A DNA stretch of 46,619 nucleotides from Chlamydiota bacterium (GTDB lineage: Bacteria > Chlamydiota > Chlamydiia > Chlamydiales > Parachlamydiaceae), in the NCBI GenBank assembly GCA_013287145.1, contig JABDEI010000003.1, positions 1-46,619 on the forward strand, written 5' to 3'. Each line of letters begins with the position of its first letter. Position 1 is the stretch's first letter. A program made the translations under genes and the position numbers. Below the pieces are notes generated by a model. That model was not told where the DNA came from, searched no databases, and saw only the letters and a program-made list of their open reading frames with translations. Below, one piece after another: positions 30,401-39,373 of the stretch.

Positions 30401-33142
30401 GCCCCCTTCGGGGCCAAGATCAATGATCCAATCAGCCGTTTTTACAACATCCATGTTGTGTTCGATCACTAAAACGCTGTTGCCTCTATCGACAAGTTCA
30501 TGAAGCACCTGCAGCAAATGTTTGATATCGTGAAAATGGAGGCCCGTCGTTGGTTCATCTAGGATGTAGAGAGTTCTTCCTGTGGCTGGCCGCACCAGCT
30601 CTTTGGCAAGCTTAATGCGCTGAGCCTCCCCACCGGAAAGAGTGGTAGATGACTGACCAAGCTTGATATACTCCATGCCGACTTTTTGCAGGGTTTCCAG
30701 CTTATGTTTAATGGAGGGGAGGTTTGTGAAAAAATCTAATGCTTGGGCGACATCCATCTCCAAGATGTCATAGATGTTTTTTCCCTTAAAGTGGATAGAG
30801 AGGGTGTCGTGATCAAAGCGTTTGCCACGGCAGACCGGACATTCCACCCAAGCATCTTCTAAGAAATCCATGTCGATTTTAATCATGCCCATGCCTTCAC
30901 ACTGTGGACAGGAGCCTTCTTTGACATTAAAGCTAAAGCGGCCAGGCTTATATCCGCGCGCTTTGCTTTCAGGCAGCTGGCAGAAGAGCTCGCGGATATC
31001 ATCGAAAAGTTTAACGTAAGTTGCTGGATTAGACCGCGGATTTCGTCCAATAGGGGATTGATCGATGGCGATGACTTTGTCGATAGCGTCCAGTCCTTTA
31101 AGTTCCTCATATTTTCCGACAGAGTGTTCGCCGCCATGAAGGTGATTTGATAATGCAGGGTACAAGGTATCGGAAATTAAAGAGGATTTTCCGGAGCCGG
31201 AAACGCCCGTTACGGCGATGAAAACTCCGAAGGGAATCTTGACATTGACGTCTTTAAGATTATGGTGAGAAGCGCCTTTAATCTGCAAAGCCTCTTTGGC
31301 TGGCTTGCGTCGTTTTTTTGGAATTGGAATAGTTAATCTGCCGGTAAGGTATCCACTGGTGATAGAGTTTTCAGAGTGGATCAGATCGGAGAGATCGCCA
31401 TCAACGACAATTTCCCCGCCCCGGCTGCCGGGGCCAGGACCGAAGTCGACGATATGATCAGCTTCCCAAATAGTCTCTTCGTCATGTTCCACAACGACAA
31501 CCGTATTGCCCATGTCGCGAAGGTGTTTCAAAGTATCGATGAGTTTTTTGTTGTCGCGGGGATGCAAGCCGATGGAAGGCTCATCGAGGATATAGGTGAT
31601 TCCAACTAAGCCGCAGCCAATCTGGGAAGCTAAGCGGACGCGTTGCGCTTCGCCGCCGGAGAGTGTAGGAGAAGTGCGATCCAGTGTTAGATAATGCAAG
31701 CCGACTTCGATGAGGAATTTGAGCCTTTCGCGGATCTCTTTGAGAAGCTCTTCGGCGATGATAGCTTCTGTCTTTGTCAATGTTAAGGACTCAAAAAAAT
31801 GGGCGCACTCGGCGACCGTCATGGCAGTTAATTGGGCAATGCGCTTGCCTTGCAGCAATGTAGCCGCAGGATAGGCTTTAAGGCGCTCGCCCTGGCATTC
31901 AGGGCACACTTGTGCATGCATGATTTTATGCATTTTTTTGCGATATGCTTCGCTTTTAGCTTCAGCATAGCGTGAATGCGCCTCATGTAAAACACCAAGC
32001 CAGCGCACGTGATCTGTCCATGTCGCCCCTGTGATGGGATGGACAAAGTGCATGCGCGTCCATTTTTTTTCTGTGCCGTAGAGAAAAACTTTCTTAGCTT
32101 TTTCAGAAAGCTTTTTCCAAGGGGTGTGTACGCTAAAGTTGTACAGACTAGCCAAGTTGTCGTATATGTTGCCGTACCGCACTGTTTGATAGGAGCTTGC
32201 GACAGAGCAGCAATCCTCAGCGATGCTTAAGTCTGGATTAATGATCTGATCAAGATCGAACTCATTAACAATTCCTAAGCCGCTGCAGCGGGGGCACATG
32301 CCGGAAGGGCTATTAAAAGAAAAATCATGGGGTTCTAGAGAAGAATAAGACAAACCAGACTTAGGAGAAAAGGCGTGCATAGAAAAAAGCTCTTCATCGT
32401 CAGATTCTGTATCTAGGACGCTGCAGACGCCATTACCGATATTTAATGCCGTTGTTATTGATTCAGCAACGCGAGACATATTTTCGGGTTGAATCGCAAT
32501 GCGGTCAATGACGATATCGACATCATGTGCGACATTGCCATCCAGGGTCATCTCATCATTTAAATTGACGATTTTTCCATCGACGCGAACGCGAGTAAAT
32601 CCTTTGCGTAGAAGTTCTTGAAAGTCTTCTTTGAATTCAGCTTTTTTTCCTTTTGCGTGCGGTGCAAGGATAATAATTTTTTTGCCCTTAGGAAGGCTTT
32701 GAATGGACTTAATGATTCTTTCGCGGCTCTGAGGTAAGACGGCTTCTCCGCTGACAGGACAGTGGGGGATTCCAACGCGGGCATATAGGACGCGCAGGTA
32801 ATCATAAACCTCTGTCATCGTACCCACTGTTGAGCGGGGATTTCGGCCGGCGGTTTTCTGTTCGATCGATATCGTGGGTGAAATTCCGGAGGCATGTTCT
32901 AAGTCGGGTTTGCTCATATCGCCAAGCTGACGGCGTGCGAAGTTGGAAAGTGATTCTACGTAGCGCCTTTGACCTTCGACGTATAAAGTGTCAAAAGCCA
33001 ATGACGATTTTCCCGAACCTGAAACGCCTGTAAAAACGACGAGTTGATTCGTATCCAGAGTTAGATCAACCCCTTTAAGGTTGTGCACTCGGACTTTTTT
33101 CAAAATAATTTTTCGACTATCTGCTTTATTTTTTTCTTTCAA
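27431..33142 (-). CDS. uvrA: Excinuclease ABC subunit A, tandem-duplicated (double length)
   Basis: 1903 residues, about twice the usual 940. Two complete UvrA units follow each other: four Walker A loops (GVSGSGKSSLAFDT, GVSGSGKSSLISDT, GPSGSGKSSFAFET, GVSGSGKSTLMNQV) and four LSGGEAQR signatures. Each unit also keeps its pair of zinc-finger C-x2-C motifs (for example CPRCSGLG and CPECQGER in unit 1, CLDCLGLG and CISCEGTR in unit 2). UvrA finds bulky DNA lesions and loads UvrB in nucleotide excision repair. UvrA normally works as a dimer, so this may be a covalent dimer. Double UvrA is known in the Chlamydiae and is the best taxonomic marker here. The first codon is TTG; the ribosome binding site is weak. 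Confidence 0.95.
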   Translation of the reverse strand: MKEKNKADSRKIILKKVRVHNLKGVDLTLDTNQLVVFTGVSGSGKSSLAFDTLYVEGQRRYVESLSNFARRQLGDMSKPDLEHASGISPTISIEQKTAGRNPRSTVGTMTEVYDYLRVLYARVGIPHCPVSGEAVLPQSRERIIKSIQSLPKGKKIIILAPHAKGKKAEFKEDFQELLRKGFTRVRVDGKIVNLNDEMTLDGNVAHDVDIVIDRIAIQPENMSRVAESITTALNIGNGVCSVLDTESDDEELFSMHAFSPKSGLSYSSLEPHDFSFNSPSGMCPRCSGLGIVNEFDLDQIINPDLSIAEDCCSVASSYQTVRYGNIYDNLASLYNFSVHTPWKKLSEKAKKVFLYGTEKKWTRMHFVHPITGATWTDHVRWLGVLHEAHSRYAEAKSEAYRKKMHKIMHAQVCPECQGERLKAYPAATLLQGKRIAQLTAMTVAECAHFFESLTLTKTEAIIAEELLKEIRERLKFLIEVGLHYLTLDRTSPTLSGGEAQRVRLASQIGCGLVGITYILDEPSIGLHPRDNKKLIDTLKHLRDMGNTVVVVEHDEETIWEADHIVDFGPGPGSRGGEIVVDGDLSDLIHSENSITSGYLTGRLTIPIPKKRRKPAKEALQIKGASHHNLKDVNVKIPFGVFIAVTGVSGSGKSSLISDTLYPALSNHLHGGEHSVGKYEELKGLDAIDKVIAIDQSPIGRNPRSNPATYVKLFDDIRELFCQLPESKARGYKPGRFSFNVKEGSCPQCEGMGMIKIDMDFLEDAWVECPVCRGKRFDHDTLSIHFKGKNIYDILEMDVAQALDFFTNLPSIKHKLETLQKVGMEYIKLGQSSTTLSGGEAQRIKLAKELVRPATGRTLYILDEPTTGLHFHDIKHLLQVLHELVDRGNSVLVIEHNMDVVKTADWIIDLGPEGGAEGGQIVATGTPEQIAKLATPTGEAVKGALYHDVKAKIAEALVRSKSNKKIIKDRASEIIREITVTSAEQNNLKHLDVTLPRDKLTICTGPSGSGKSSFAFETVYAEGQRRYIESLSPYARQFVKQMPKPKVGHVEGLSPAIAIEQKAHAGNPRSTVGTMTETYDYLRVLFARMGIPHCPETGEEIKAISKDLVAERILEYPEGEKVQILAPIEIRKNEKFEEIVSRLRKQGFLRIRLNGEFYDLDQETDIPFDRKRKNELLLVIDRLKINPSIKHRLFEAVENASEIGNRKIVVMRESIDIFFNLAFAVESTGKSYPEITPHTFSFNSAEGMCLDCLGLGYQYGANLTRNPEIMSQSLAGLIRFLWLDKFSPGANRLFQVFLDEEGIDAFIPLQDIPKEHLQLIMNGSPVDKWYRSSEGFTFRWQGINQVLAKAGKNAKGDLRQAIIPLLDEVTCISCEGTRLKPLARHVTINKLSIGDICRLPMNKALDFIQKLKLNKEDIKLLDEVKIQLINRLSFLCEVGLTYLALERKAPTLSGGEAQRIRLARQLGSGLTGVLYVLDEPTIGLHPRDNDRLNRALKQLKDLGNTILMVEHDPLTIATADYILDFGPQAGEHGGHITAQGTFKQILKNADSLTGRYLSGKIAIPVPQKRRLGTNDFITIQNASMHNLKNLTVGIPVGVLTCLTGVSGSGKSTLMNQVLLPAVQKGLFTHDEVDLGETIVSGINHFEKVISIDQNPIGHTSRSDVGTYTDVLTKMREFFASLPMARTRGLQGKHFSYNHRRGMCSSCWGLGYKRVQMHFLPAIKVVCEDCKGLRLNPVSLEVTYSGKNFGQYLDTTVDDARVVFQNHPRITRILDTLIAVGLGYLKLGQEIASLSGGEAQRIKLSRELAKRSSGKTLYLLDEPTTGLHSDDIKKLLAVLHKLVDKGNTMVIIEHNLDMIKNADYIIDLGPEAGDQGGEIVTLGSPEVVARDPNSWTGRYLKEYLV

Positions 33143-33217
33143 GGGGATATAAGCCTTTAATTAGGATGATAAAAATCATAACTGCCTCGTGTTAAACCTG
33201 CAAGAAAAAGGACTGTC
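33143..33217. promoter_or_regulatory. Short divergent promoter region between uvrA and the FGE-fold gene
   Basis: 75 bp serving both genes. No clear -10/-35 pairs were found. Confidence 0.35.
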
Positions 33218-35143
33218 ATGACAATGCGCAAGTTGATTTTAACCGCCTGCTTCTTGACTATAGGTGCTAATGCCTATAGCGAAGTCGGCCCTCCCAAAAA
33301 CTTAGGCATGCTGTTTTCGTATTCAACATGGAGTCGTCTGCAGGATCAAGCAAAATCAAGAAATGACATTGTGGTGCTTAGTGATGGATCGCATTTATAC
33401 GGTCAACTTGAAAATTTACCAGTACTGCATTATGCCTTTGGTGATATTACTTTCCACGATGGAGAACTTACCACCATAGCCATTGCCCACGAAGGAACTC
33501 ATTCAAAAATACAGTGCATTACCCTGGATGGACAAAATTTTATTAGTGATATTCCTAAGGAACCTTTTATTTTCTTAGAGCTAACCCCATTGGCGCAAAG
33601 AGTAAAAATTGATCCTCGTGATATCAGCGTAATTATGTTAAGAGAGAACAAAGATTTTCATTCAACAAAAAATCCCAAGTTGGTGAGCTTAGAATTTAAA
33701 AATGGCAATCAGCTTCCTGTTGTATTAGTAGGAGATACGATTCATTTAAGCGATGGCAGGCAAGAATTTCACATTTGCTGCAACAATTTAAGAGAACTGA
33801 GCTTCATGGGAGGGATTGTTGGCTGGACAGAAGATGAGAAGAAGGAGTTAAAACGGATAGGATTTTCTTTTGTCAAAGATAAATATGTTGCCTTCTATAT
33901 CCCTAAAACTCAACAAACAGTAAAATTTCCCTGGGATCAAATTGCTACCTTGCAAGGACAAAATGGGGGATTTAATCGAGAATGGGTTTCCGAAGGGGAA
34001 CTGCCTTTCTTACAACCGAGTGCTTTGAATACACTAGGGGTTAAAAACGAAAAGCAGGCCAATCTTCTAAAGAAAGCCGTGGGTTCTTTGCTGAAAGATA
34101 GCGTGCAGTTAACACCAGAGCAGATCACGCTTTATAATGAAGAGCTGATTTTTGAAGATGTACCCAAGAATCCTATTGCCATCGAAGATATTGAACTCAA
34201 AGATCCAGATCCCGACGATGATGATAGCGACGATGCCACATCAGGGATTAAATTTCTTACTGATGCAGATGAAACTGAAGAGCAAACACACGTTTTGACT
34301 CCGCAAGTATTTAATCAAGTCAAAGATATTTTAATCGCTGAAGAGTTGATCTATCTTGATGATTTTCCTGAGAAAGAGAGCAGTAAAGAGGATGATGGCA
34401 AAGATTTGGAAACTGAGAACATTCAGTTTCTTACCTTTGAAGAGCTTAGAGCTGAAACCGACTTATTAGTCTCGGCATCGGGTGAGTTAGTTCCTATTAT
34501 TGCTGCCATTCACGAAGAGGAGATCAACAGATATTCCGCGCAAGATCACCATGCTTTAGATCAAGCGATTTTGCTTGAACAGATCTGTTGGCAAGAAAGT
34601 TTTGAAAAAGAGGAGATGAATACTTCAGAGGAGTCGCTTTCAGATGAAAAAGGATCTTCTACAGAAAAAGCAAGTGAGCCTCAAGTTGCAAGCAATGCCG
34701 AAGTCAGCCATGAAATGGCCTATATTTCATCATCAGCCGGCGATACCGCTTTTTATGTCGACCGCAGTAAAGTCAGCAATGAAGAATATATGCAATTTGT
34801 TAAAGCAATGCACTATCATGCTCCTGTCCATTGGGTTGATGGGAAAATCCCCTTAGGCATAGAAAACAAGCCCGTTGTTAATGTCTCATACAAAGATGCT
34901 TTAACGTATGCCGTTTGGAAAGGTAAGCGCCTGCCGACGGAGAGTGAGTGGCAAAAAGCTCTTAACGCCAAAGTTTTGGATGACTCTGATGATCAAGTCG
35001 ACGAATGGACATCAACTGGAACATCACAAGTTCCTTTCGTACCTCAGCGCCTTGTTAAACACCGTAGCGGCGAACAATCGACAGTCTTGAATATCGATGC
35101 ATTTAATAGCCATACAGGCTTTCGTTTAGCCAATGAAGGCTGA
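33218..35143 (+). CDS. Secreted protein with C-terminal formylglycine-enzyme-like (FGE/SUMF1) domain
   Basis: 641 residues. A signal peptide (KLILTACFLTIGANAYS) is followed by a beta-rich region (about 45-310) that I do not recognise, an acidic linker (about 320-490, including PDPDDDDSDDATSG and many Glu), and a C-terminal FGE-sulfatase fold (about 490-641). In that fold DRSKVSNEEYMQFVKAMHYH, PVVNVSYKDALTYAVWKGKRLPTESEWQKA, VDEWTS and HTGFRLANEG are its standard landmarks. The domain is short and lacks the cysteine pair of true formylglycine-generating enzymes, so it is probably a non-catalytic or differently acting member; in Chlamydia the kinase Pkn1 also carries such a domain. The start has AAGGA 7 bases upstream. 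It is probably surface or periplasmic. Confidence 0.8.
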   Translation: MTMRKLILTACFLTIGANAYSEVGPPKNLGMLFSYSTWSRLQDQAKSRNDIVVLSDGSHLYGQLENLPVLHYAFGDITFHDGELTTIAIAHEGTHSKIQCITLDGQNFISDIPKEPFIFLELTPLAQRVKIDPRDISVIMLRENKDFHSTKNPKLVSLEFKNGNQLPVVLVGDTIHLSDGRQEFHICCNNLRELSFMGGIVGWTEDEKKELKRIGFSFVKDKYVAFYIPKTQQTVKFPWDQIATLQGQNGGFNREWVSEGELPFLQPSALNTLGVKNEKQANLLKKAVGSLLKDSVQLTPEQITLYNEELIFEDVPKNPIAIEDIELKDPDPDDDDSDDATSGIKFLTDADETEEQTHVLTPQVFNQVKDILIAEELIYLDDFPEKESSKEDDGKDLETENIQFLTFEELRAETDLLVSASGELVPIIAAIHEEEINRYSAQDHHALDQAILLEQICWQESFEKEEMNTSEESLSDEKGSSTEKASEPQVASNAEVSHEMAYISSSAGDTAFYVDRSKVSNEEYMQFVKAMHYHAPVHWVDGKIPLGIENKPVVNVSYKDALTYAVWKGKRLPTESEWQKALNAKVLDDSDDQVDEWTSTGTSQVPFVPQRLVKHRSGEQSTVLNIDAFNSHTGFRLANEG

Positions 35144-35146
35144 AAA

Positions 35147-35300
35147 GGCTAGAATCCAGAATCCAGAATTCAGAATGAAGGCAACGGATAAGAATTGAGA
35201 ATGACACCCTTCTGCGCTATTCCAGCAATTACCTGCTTTATAGTATTCCTTGTTTTTCATTCTGAATTCTGAATTCTGGATTCTGAATTCTGTTTTCTAG
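35147..35300. repeat. Palindromic repeat built from CAGAATTC-like words
   Basis: The left arm (35147-35179, repeats of AGAATCC/AGAATTC) is the inverted copy of the right arm (35256-35300, repeats of TTCTGAAT), with about 76 bp between. It starts 3 bp after the stop of the FGE-fold gene and is not related to the other repeats in this window. Confidence 0.7.
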
Positions 35301-35447
35301 TTTTATTTTCCCTGGAAGGCTAATAAAACTATCTTTATAGTCATTAATGTGTTATGATTTTCGCGACACGCAAAGAGGATGAAAAAATAATTAGATTTTT
35401 TGTGATCTTTTCTCTTTGTATTAAATATTTATTAAAGTGGTTTATAC

Positions 35448-36746
35448 ATGATATTCAAAGAATTAGATCTCGATCCTCGTATTTTGCAAGCACTCGAAGA
35501 AGCAGGATTTGACACTCCTACACCCATTCAAGCAACAGCAATACCGGAGATTTTAAAGGGCGTAGACTTGCGAGCTTCCGCACAAACGGGAACGGGCAAA
35601 ACAGCGGCATTTCTTCTTCCGGCACTGCATCGCTTGGCAACACCCTCGCCAAAAAAAGGAATGGGACCTCGCATCCTCGTATTAGTGCCAACGCGTGAAC
35701 TTGCAATGCAAGTGGCGAAAGAAGCCGAAAGACATAGCAAGTATCTTCCCAAGGTAAAGACGGTATGTATTTATGGAGGAGCGCCTTATCCTCTGCAGAG
35801 ACGCCAACTCTCCCGACCCTTTGAAATTTTAGTGGCAACTCCAGGTCGCTTACTTGATCATTTAGGCCAAGGAAGAATCGACTTTTCAAGAATTGAAATG
35901 TTGGTTTTAGATGAAGCCGACCGCTTGCTTGACATGGGTTTTATTGAGCCTATCGAGCAAATAGCTGCGGCAACACCACCGACAAGGCAAACGCTTCTTT
36001 TTTCAGCTACGTTGAAAGGATCTGTTCTTCAGCTTTCAAATCGATTGATGAATAAACCTCAAGAACTCTGTGTGATCCCTGCTCAGGAAAAATATGATCA
36101 CATTAAACAAAGTATATTCCATGTCGATGACCTTCCCCACAAACTTGCAATCCTCAAAAAATTGATCGATGACCCTTCGATAAATCAGGGACTAATTTTT
36201 ACATCTACGAAGCGGTATGCAGAAGAGCTTGCGGACGAATTGGAAGCTGAAGGTTATTCAGCAGCAGCTCTGCATGGAGACATGCACCAAAGGCAGCGCG
36301 AAAGAACTTTGGCTAATTTGCGAAAAGGGCACGTGCGCTTTCTCGTTGCAACTGATGTGGCAGCCAGAGGTATTGATGTTTGCACCATCACGCACGTCTT
36401 TAACTTTGATTTGCCGCGATGTGTCGAAGATTATACGCATAGAATCGGCAGAACAGGGCGTGCTGGAGCCACCGGCGTAGCTTTTTCTTTCGCCAATGCC
36501 AAGGACCGTTCTGTATTACGACAGATCGAAGTCTTTATTAAGCAAAAACTTGCTTTAGAAGTAATTCCCGGTTTGGAGCCTTCTTCGAAGTTTCAAGAGG
36601 TCAGAAAGGAAGGCAATCGATTTGGCAAAAGGTCTTTCCCGCCCAAAGGTGGATCAAAGTTTAATGGTCCGGGGAATGATCGACGAAGAAAAGCTTTCAA
36701 GGGCCCTGGTCCTGCGAGGCCGTCGTATCCTAGCCGAGCTTCATAA
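35448..36746 (+). CDS. DEAD-box ATP-dependent RNA helicase
   Basis: 432 residues, with all motifs of the family: Q motif with TPTPIQ (23-28), motif I AQTGTGKT (45-52), PTRELA (81-86), GG and TPGR (131-134), DEAD (155-158), SAT (186-188), ARGID and HRIGRTGRAG near 310-335. A basic, Gly/Pro-rich tail (about 375-432; KRSFPPKGGSKFNGPGNDRR) probably binds RNA. It is closest in size and tail to RhlE-type helicases, which remodel RNA and help ribosome assembly and mRNA decay, but I would not commit to RhlE rather than another DEAD-box protein. The long leader (about 65 bp after TATGAT) contains CAAAGAG/CTCTTTG pairing that might influence expression. The start has weak AAGTGG. Confidence 0.93.
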   Translation: MIFKELDLDPRILQALEEAGFDTPTPIQATAIPEILKGVDLRASAQTGTGKTAAFLLPALHRLATPSPKKGMGPRILVLVPTRELAMQVAKEAERHSKYLPKVKTVCIYGGAPYPLQRRQLSRPFEILVATPGRLLDHLGQGRIDFSRIEMLVLDEADRLLDMGFIEPIEQIAAATPPTRQTLLFSATLKGSVLQLSNRLMNKPQELCVIPAQEKYDHIKQSIFHVDDLPHKLAILKKLIDDPSINQGLIFTSTKRYAEELADELEAEGYSAAALHGDMHQRQRERTLANLRKGHVRFLVATDVAARGIDVCTITHVFNFDLPRCVEDYTHRIGRTGRAGATGVAFSFANAKDRSVLRQIEVFIKQKLALEVIPGLEPSSKFQEVRKEGNRFGKRSFPPKGGSKFNGPGNDRRRKAFKGPGPARPSYPSRAS

Positions 36747-36798
36747 AAAATAAATTGACTGATTATACTCGCATTAGGCAGATTTTCCAGGTTTGCAA

Positions 36799-36999
36799 AT
36801 GCGAGTATTTTTGGTCAAACCAAGTAATGAATTAACCGTATTTTCCATCTTAGATACAGAAAAGCGAATTGTTGATAGTTACTATTTTGACACTGTTCAT
36901 CCCGAAAGACCTGTCGTCAAATTCGATTCATTTCCTCTTCGCAATCATGTTGCTGTTGATACTCTTCAAAGAACAGTTGAACTATTAGAAATTAAATAA
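36799..36999 (+). CDS. Small hypothetical protein
   Basis: 66 residues from the ATG at 36799; an in-frame TTG lies two codons earlier. Sequence RVFLVKPSNELTVFSILDTEKR then VDSYYFDTVHPERPVVKFDS and a C-terminal helix (VAVDTLQRTVELLEIK) suggest a small alpha/beta fold. No family recognised. It follows the helicase by about 50 bp on the same strand and may be co-transcribed. A perfect 9-bp AT-rich dyad (36995-37016) overlaps the stop codon. Confidence 0.6.
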   Translation: MRVFLVKPSNELTVFSILDTEKRIVDSYYFDTVHPERPVVKFDSFPLRNHVAVDTLQRTVELLEIK

Positions 37000-37179
37000 A
37001 TCACTGCTGATTTATTAATGAATTTTTAATCGTGTAAAGTATTAAAAGTAAACTATTCCAGCCGTCACTATTCTATATATTCATTAATATTTGTATTAAA
37101 ATTAAAATTATTCATATAATTAGTGTTGTTATAACTGAATGATTGGATGAAAAGCTACGCAATTAATATGAGGTGTTTT

Positions 37180-38619
37180 ATGAGTATGGATATTTCAAAT
37201 CTTTTAAAAGGTAATATAGACTGGAAACAAAACAATTTAACTATAGAATCAAACCAATTTAAACCCAAAAAAAAAGAAATCGGTGTAAAAGGAAACATTG
37301 GCAAAATAGCGCATCTTCAAGTGGTCAAACGATTAGTTGATGATTTAAAAAATCCGAAATTAATTAAAGAAATTCTTGCTAAAAGTACTCCTGAAATCGA
37401 AGCATTCAAAACAAATTTAAGAGAGCTAAAAGCTACTGCAGATCCTATCGACCAAAAAGGTTTAGAGATGTGTCTTAAAACTATAGATGAAGTCAATCAG
37501 CCCACAAAATGGCAGCCGTCAAAGCTTCTGCAGGAAAAAGTTGTTCCTCAAAAAAGTGCTATGCAACCAGAAACAAAAGCCCAGGGGGCAAAACCTCCAC
37601 AAGTTCCTGTAAAACAGGCAGTAAAGCAGCCAACTCAACCAATTCAAACGCCTCAGGTTGCTCCGGGCAAATCAATTCCTCAACCAGCAACAAATAAACA
37701 AGAAAGCACAGTTGATAGGGCTTTTTTTGAAAAATTTCAAAATGCATTTTTAAGTTCGATGCCAGAACACATAAAAAGCACAGTCGAGCAGAGATTGAAA
37801 AATGCAAATAGTGGTTCTGGTGGGCAGAGCAATCTGGATGTCATTGCGATTGTTCAAAAGGAATACAACAGAGCAATTCAGACAAAAATTTCAACACGAC
37901 AACTGGGGCTTAATATTGAAGATGCGTTAAATGGATATTTAGCTCAGCCCGAAAATGCACGAAGCAGGCCTGCGGTGGATTCAGCAAAGGGTGCTGTGAA
38001 AGAAATGCTTGGGACAGAAACACGATCAGAAGCTCAAAACATAGCCGCTAAATTAAATACGATGATGCCTAATAAGCTTTCACCATATAGGGAGAACGAT
38101 TGGGAAGTGAAAGGATCGCAATTCGCATGTAGTTTTAAAGTTCCGAAAATGAAAGATGAACGCCGAGAAATCGCTCAGAATCTAGTCAGAGATTCATTTC
38201 CTGAACAAATTAGTAAAAGCATGAGGTTCGATTCAAGTCTAAGGGAGATGCCCGAAGGATTTACGCGAGTAACATGTACCTTCGATCCTTATGAGGCGAG
38301 AGCTTTAATTGAAAATAATAAAAATTCTCCACCGGATCAAACCATATTAGCGGCTCTAAAAACCAAAGCACAAATTTTTCCCAATCTTAAGTGGAAAAAA
38401 ACAGATGGGGGATTTGAAGCTTCACTTGCTTTTCCTTATTCTACTTGGGATACAGAAGAGAATAATATTAAAAAGCTGCTAGAGGCAAATAATCTTAATG
38501 ATTTAATTAGCTTTAGGGCAAAACGCGACCTACTTAACCCAGATCGAGTTGGTGTGGCGTTTAGTATTAGTCTTAACAAAGCCGTAGCTTTGACTGAAGG
38601 AAGGTACCCATTTCCTTAA
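37180..38619 (+). CDS. Hypothetical effector-like protein with Pro/Gln-rich linker
   Basis: 479 residues from the ATG at 37180, which has GAGG 7 bases upstream; an upstream in-frame ATG at 37147 lacks such a site. The N-terminal about 125 residues are helical and charged. Then comes a low-complexity linker of Pro, Gln, Lys and Val (about residues 130-180; PPQVPVKQAVKQPTQPIQTP), and a C-terminal part (about 195-479) that is mixed alpha/beta with two similar-looking halves: WEVKGSQFACSFKVPKMKDE and LKWKKTDGGFEASLAFPYST. No signal peptide, membrane segment or recognised domain. A Pro-rich linker in a non-Sec protein is common in type III effectors, but nothing proves export. Confidence 0.7.
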   Translation: MSMDISNLLKGNIDWKQNNLTIESNQFKPKKKEIGVKGNIGKIAHLQVVKRLVDDLKNPKLIKEILAKSTPEIEAFKTNLRELKATADPIDQKGLEMCLKTIDEVNQPTKWQPSKLLQEKVVPQKSAMQPETKAQGAKPPQVPVKQAVKQPTQPIQTPQVAPGKSIPQPATNKQESTVDRAFFEKFQNAFLSSMPEHIKSTVEQRLKNANSGSGGQSNLDVIAIVQKEYNRAIQTKISTRQLGLNIEDALNGYLAQPENARSRPAVDSAKGAVKEMLGTETRSEAQNIAAKLNTMMPNKLSPYRENDWEVKGSQFACSFKVPKMKDERREIAQNLVRDSFPEQISKSMRFDSSLREMPEGFTRVTCTFDPYEARALIENNKNSPPDQTILAALKTKAQIFPNLKWKKTDGGFEASLAFPYSTWDTEENNIKKLLEANNLNDLISFRAKRDLLNPDRVGVAFSISLNKAVALTEGRYPFP

Positions 38620-38637
38620 AGAAAAATACTCCTTTTT

Positions 38638-39231
38638 TTAACGCTTTTGTTCTGGTGGATTTTGCTGCACCTGTACCTGTTCTGCAATAAGGTAGAGAGG
38701 GGGAGCTTTCCATCCTTCGAAAATGGGCCCTTCAATGGTGACAATTTGATTATTCATCTCGGCATTAAGAAGTTGATCGCGCTTTCCAGCAGCAAGGGGA
38801 TGATTTTGAACATTATGTTCAATGACTTGGTTATGCAAGCTAGGAGTGATGGGTCCTAGAAGAACAAAGCGGGTGTTGTCGCCTATTGAGACCAAAATGA
38901 CGTTGTGATCGTCATGTCTAATGGTTCCTTTCACGCGGACGCGAAAATCATGGATGGTAAGTCCAATCATGCGCATGGCCGTGGATACTAATTGATAAGT
39001 GAAAGGCTCGTTTGGCTTCCAGGTCAGATCAGCCTGTCCGCTTCCCTGATTAATAGAAATTGTGGCGACGCCTTTGATTTTCTTAAATTCTTTTTCTAAG
39101 CTTTGAGGGCAATTCGTGATGCAAAGGCCGGGAGTCCATTTTACGGTTACTTGCTCAACTTCTGCAGAAACAAAGAAATTGCAAGCAAGAAAAGACAGTA
39201 AAATCCCAAAAAAGCAGTTGATCCCCTTCAT
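38638..39231 (-). CDS. Secreted HMA-like domain protein
   Basis: 197 residues with a signal peptide (NCFFGILLSFLACNFFVSA). The mature N-terminal part looks like a heavy-metal-associated (ferredoxin-like) domain: VTVKWTPGLCITNCPQSLEKEFKKI, GVATISINQGSGQADLTWK and LVSTAMRMIGLTI. However, the metal site reads C-x3-C (CITNC) instead of the usual C-x2-C, so classical Cu(I) binding is doubtful. The C-terminal half (about 98-197) has strands with RVRVKGTI and HDDHNVILVS and is unassigned. The start has a strong AAGGAGG site. It is divergent from pyk. Suggested role: periplasmic metal handling (inference). Confidence 0.7.
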   Translation of the reverse strand: MKGINCFFGILLSFLACNFFVSAEVEQVTVKWTPGLCITNCPQSLEKEFKKIKGVATISINQGSGQADLTWKPNEPFTYQLVSTAMRMIGLTIHDFRVRVKGTIRHDDHNVILVSIGDNTRFVLLGPITPSLHNQVIEHNVQNHPLAAGKRDQLLNAEMNNQIVTIEGPIFEGWKAPPLYLIAEQVQVQQNPPEQKR

Positions 39232-39373
39232 TTTCCCTCCTTATTGCTCAAAAAGCCGGTTATTATCTTGATCCATATATTTTCTGATAGTACAACAGCT
39301 AATTAAAAGATCAAGTGGATTTTTTTCTTTTGCTTTTGTTACGCTTGCCTGCTTAGACATTTAGGAGAGATCA
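39232..39373. promoter_or_regulatory. Divergent promoter region of the HMA-like gene and pyk
   Basis: 142 bp with no gene; AT-rich. No pair of boxes stands out enough to name. Confidence 0.35.

Noticed and set aside
35372..35447. Possible cold-shock or autoregulatory leader of the DEAD-box helicase gene
   Set aside because: Only one short CAAAGAG/CTCTTTG pairing is visible; too weak to call a regulatory RNA.
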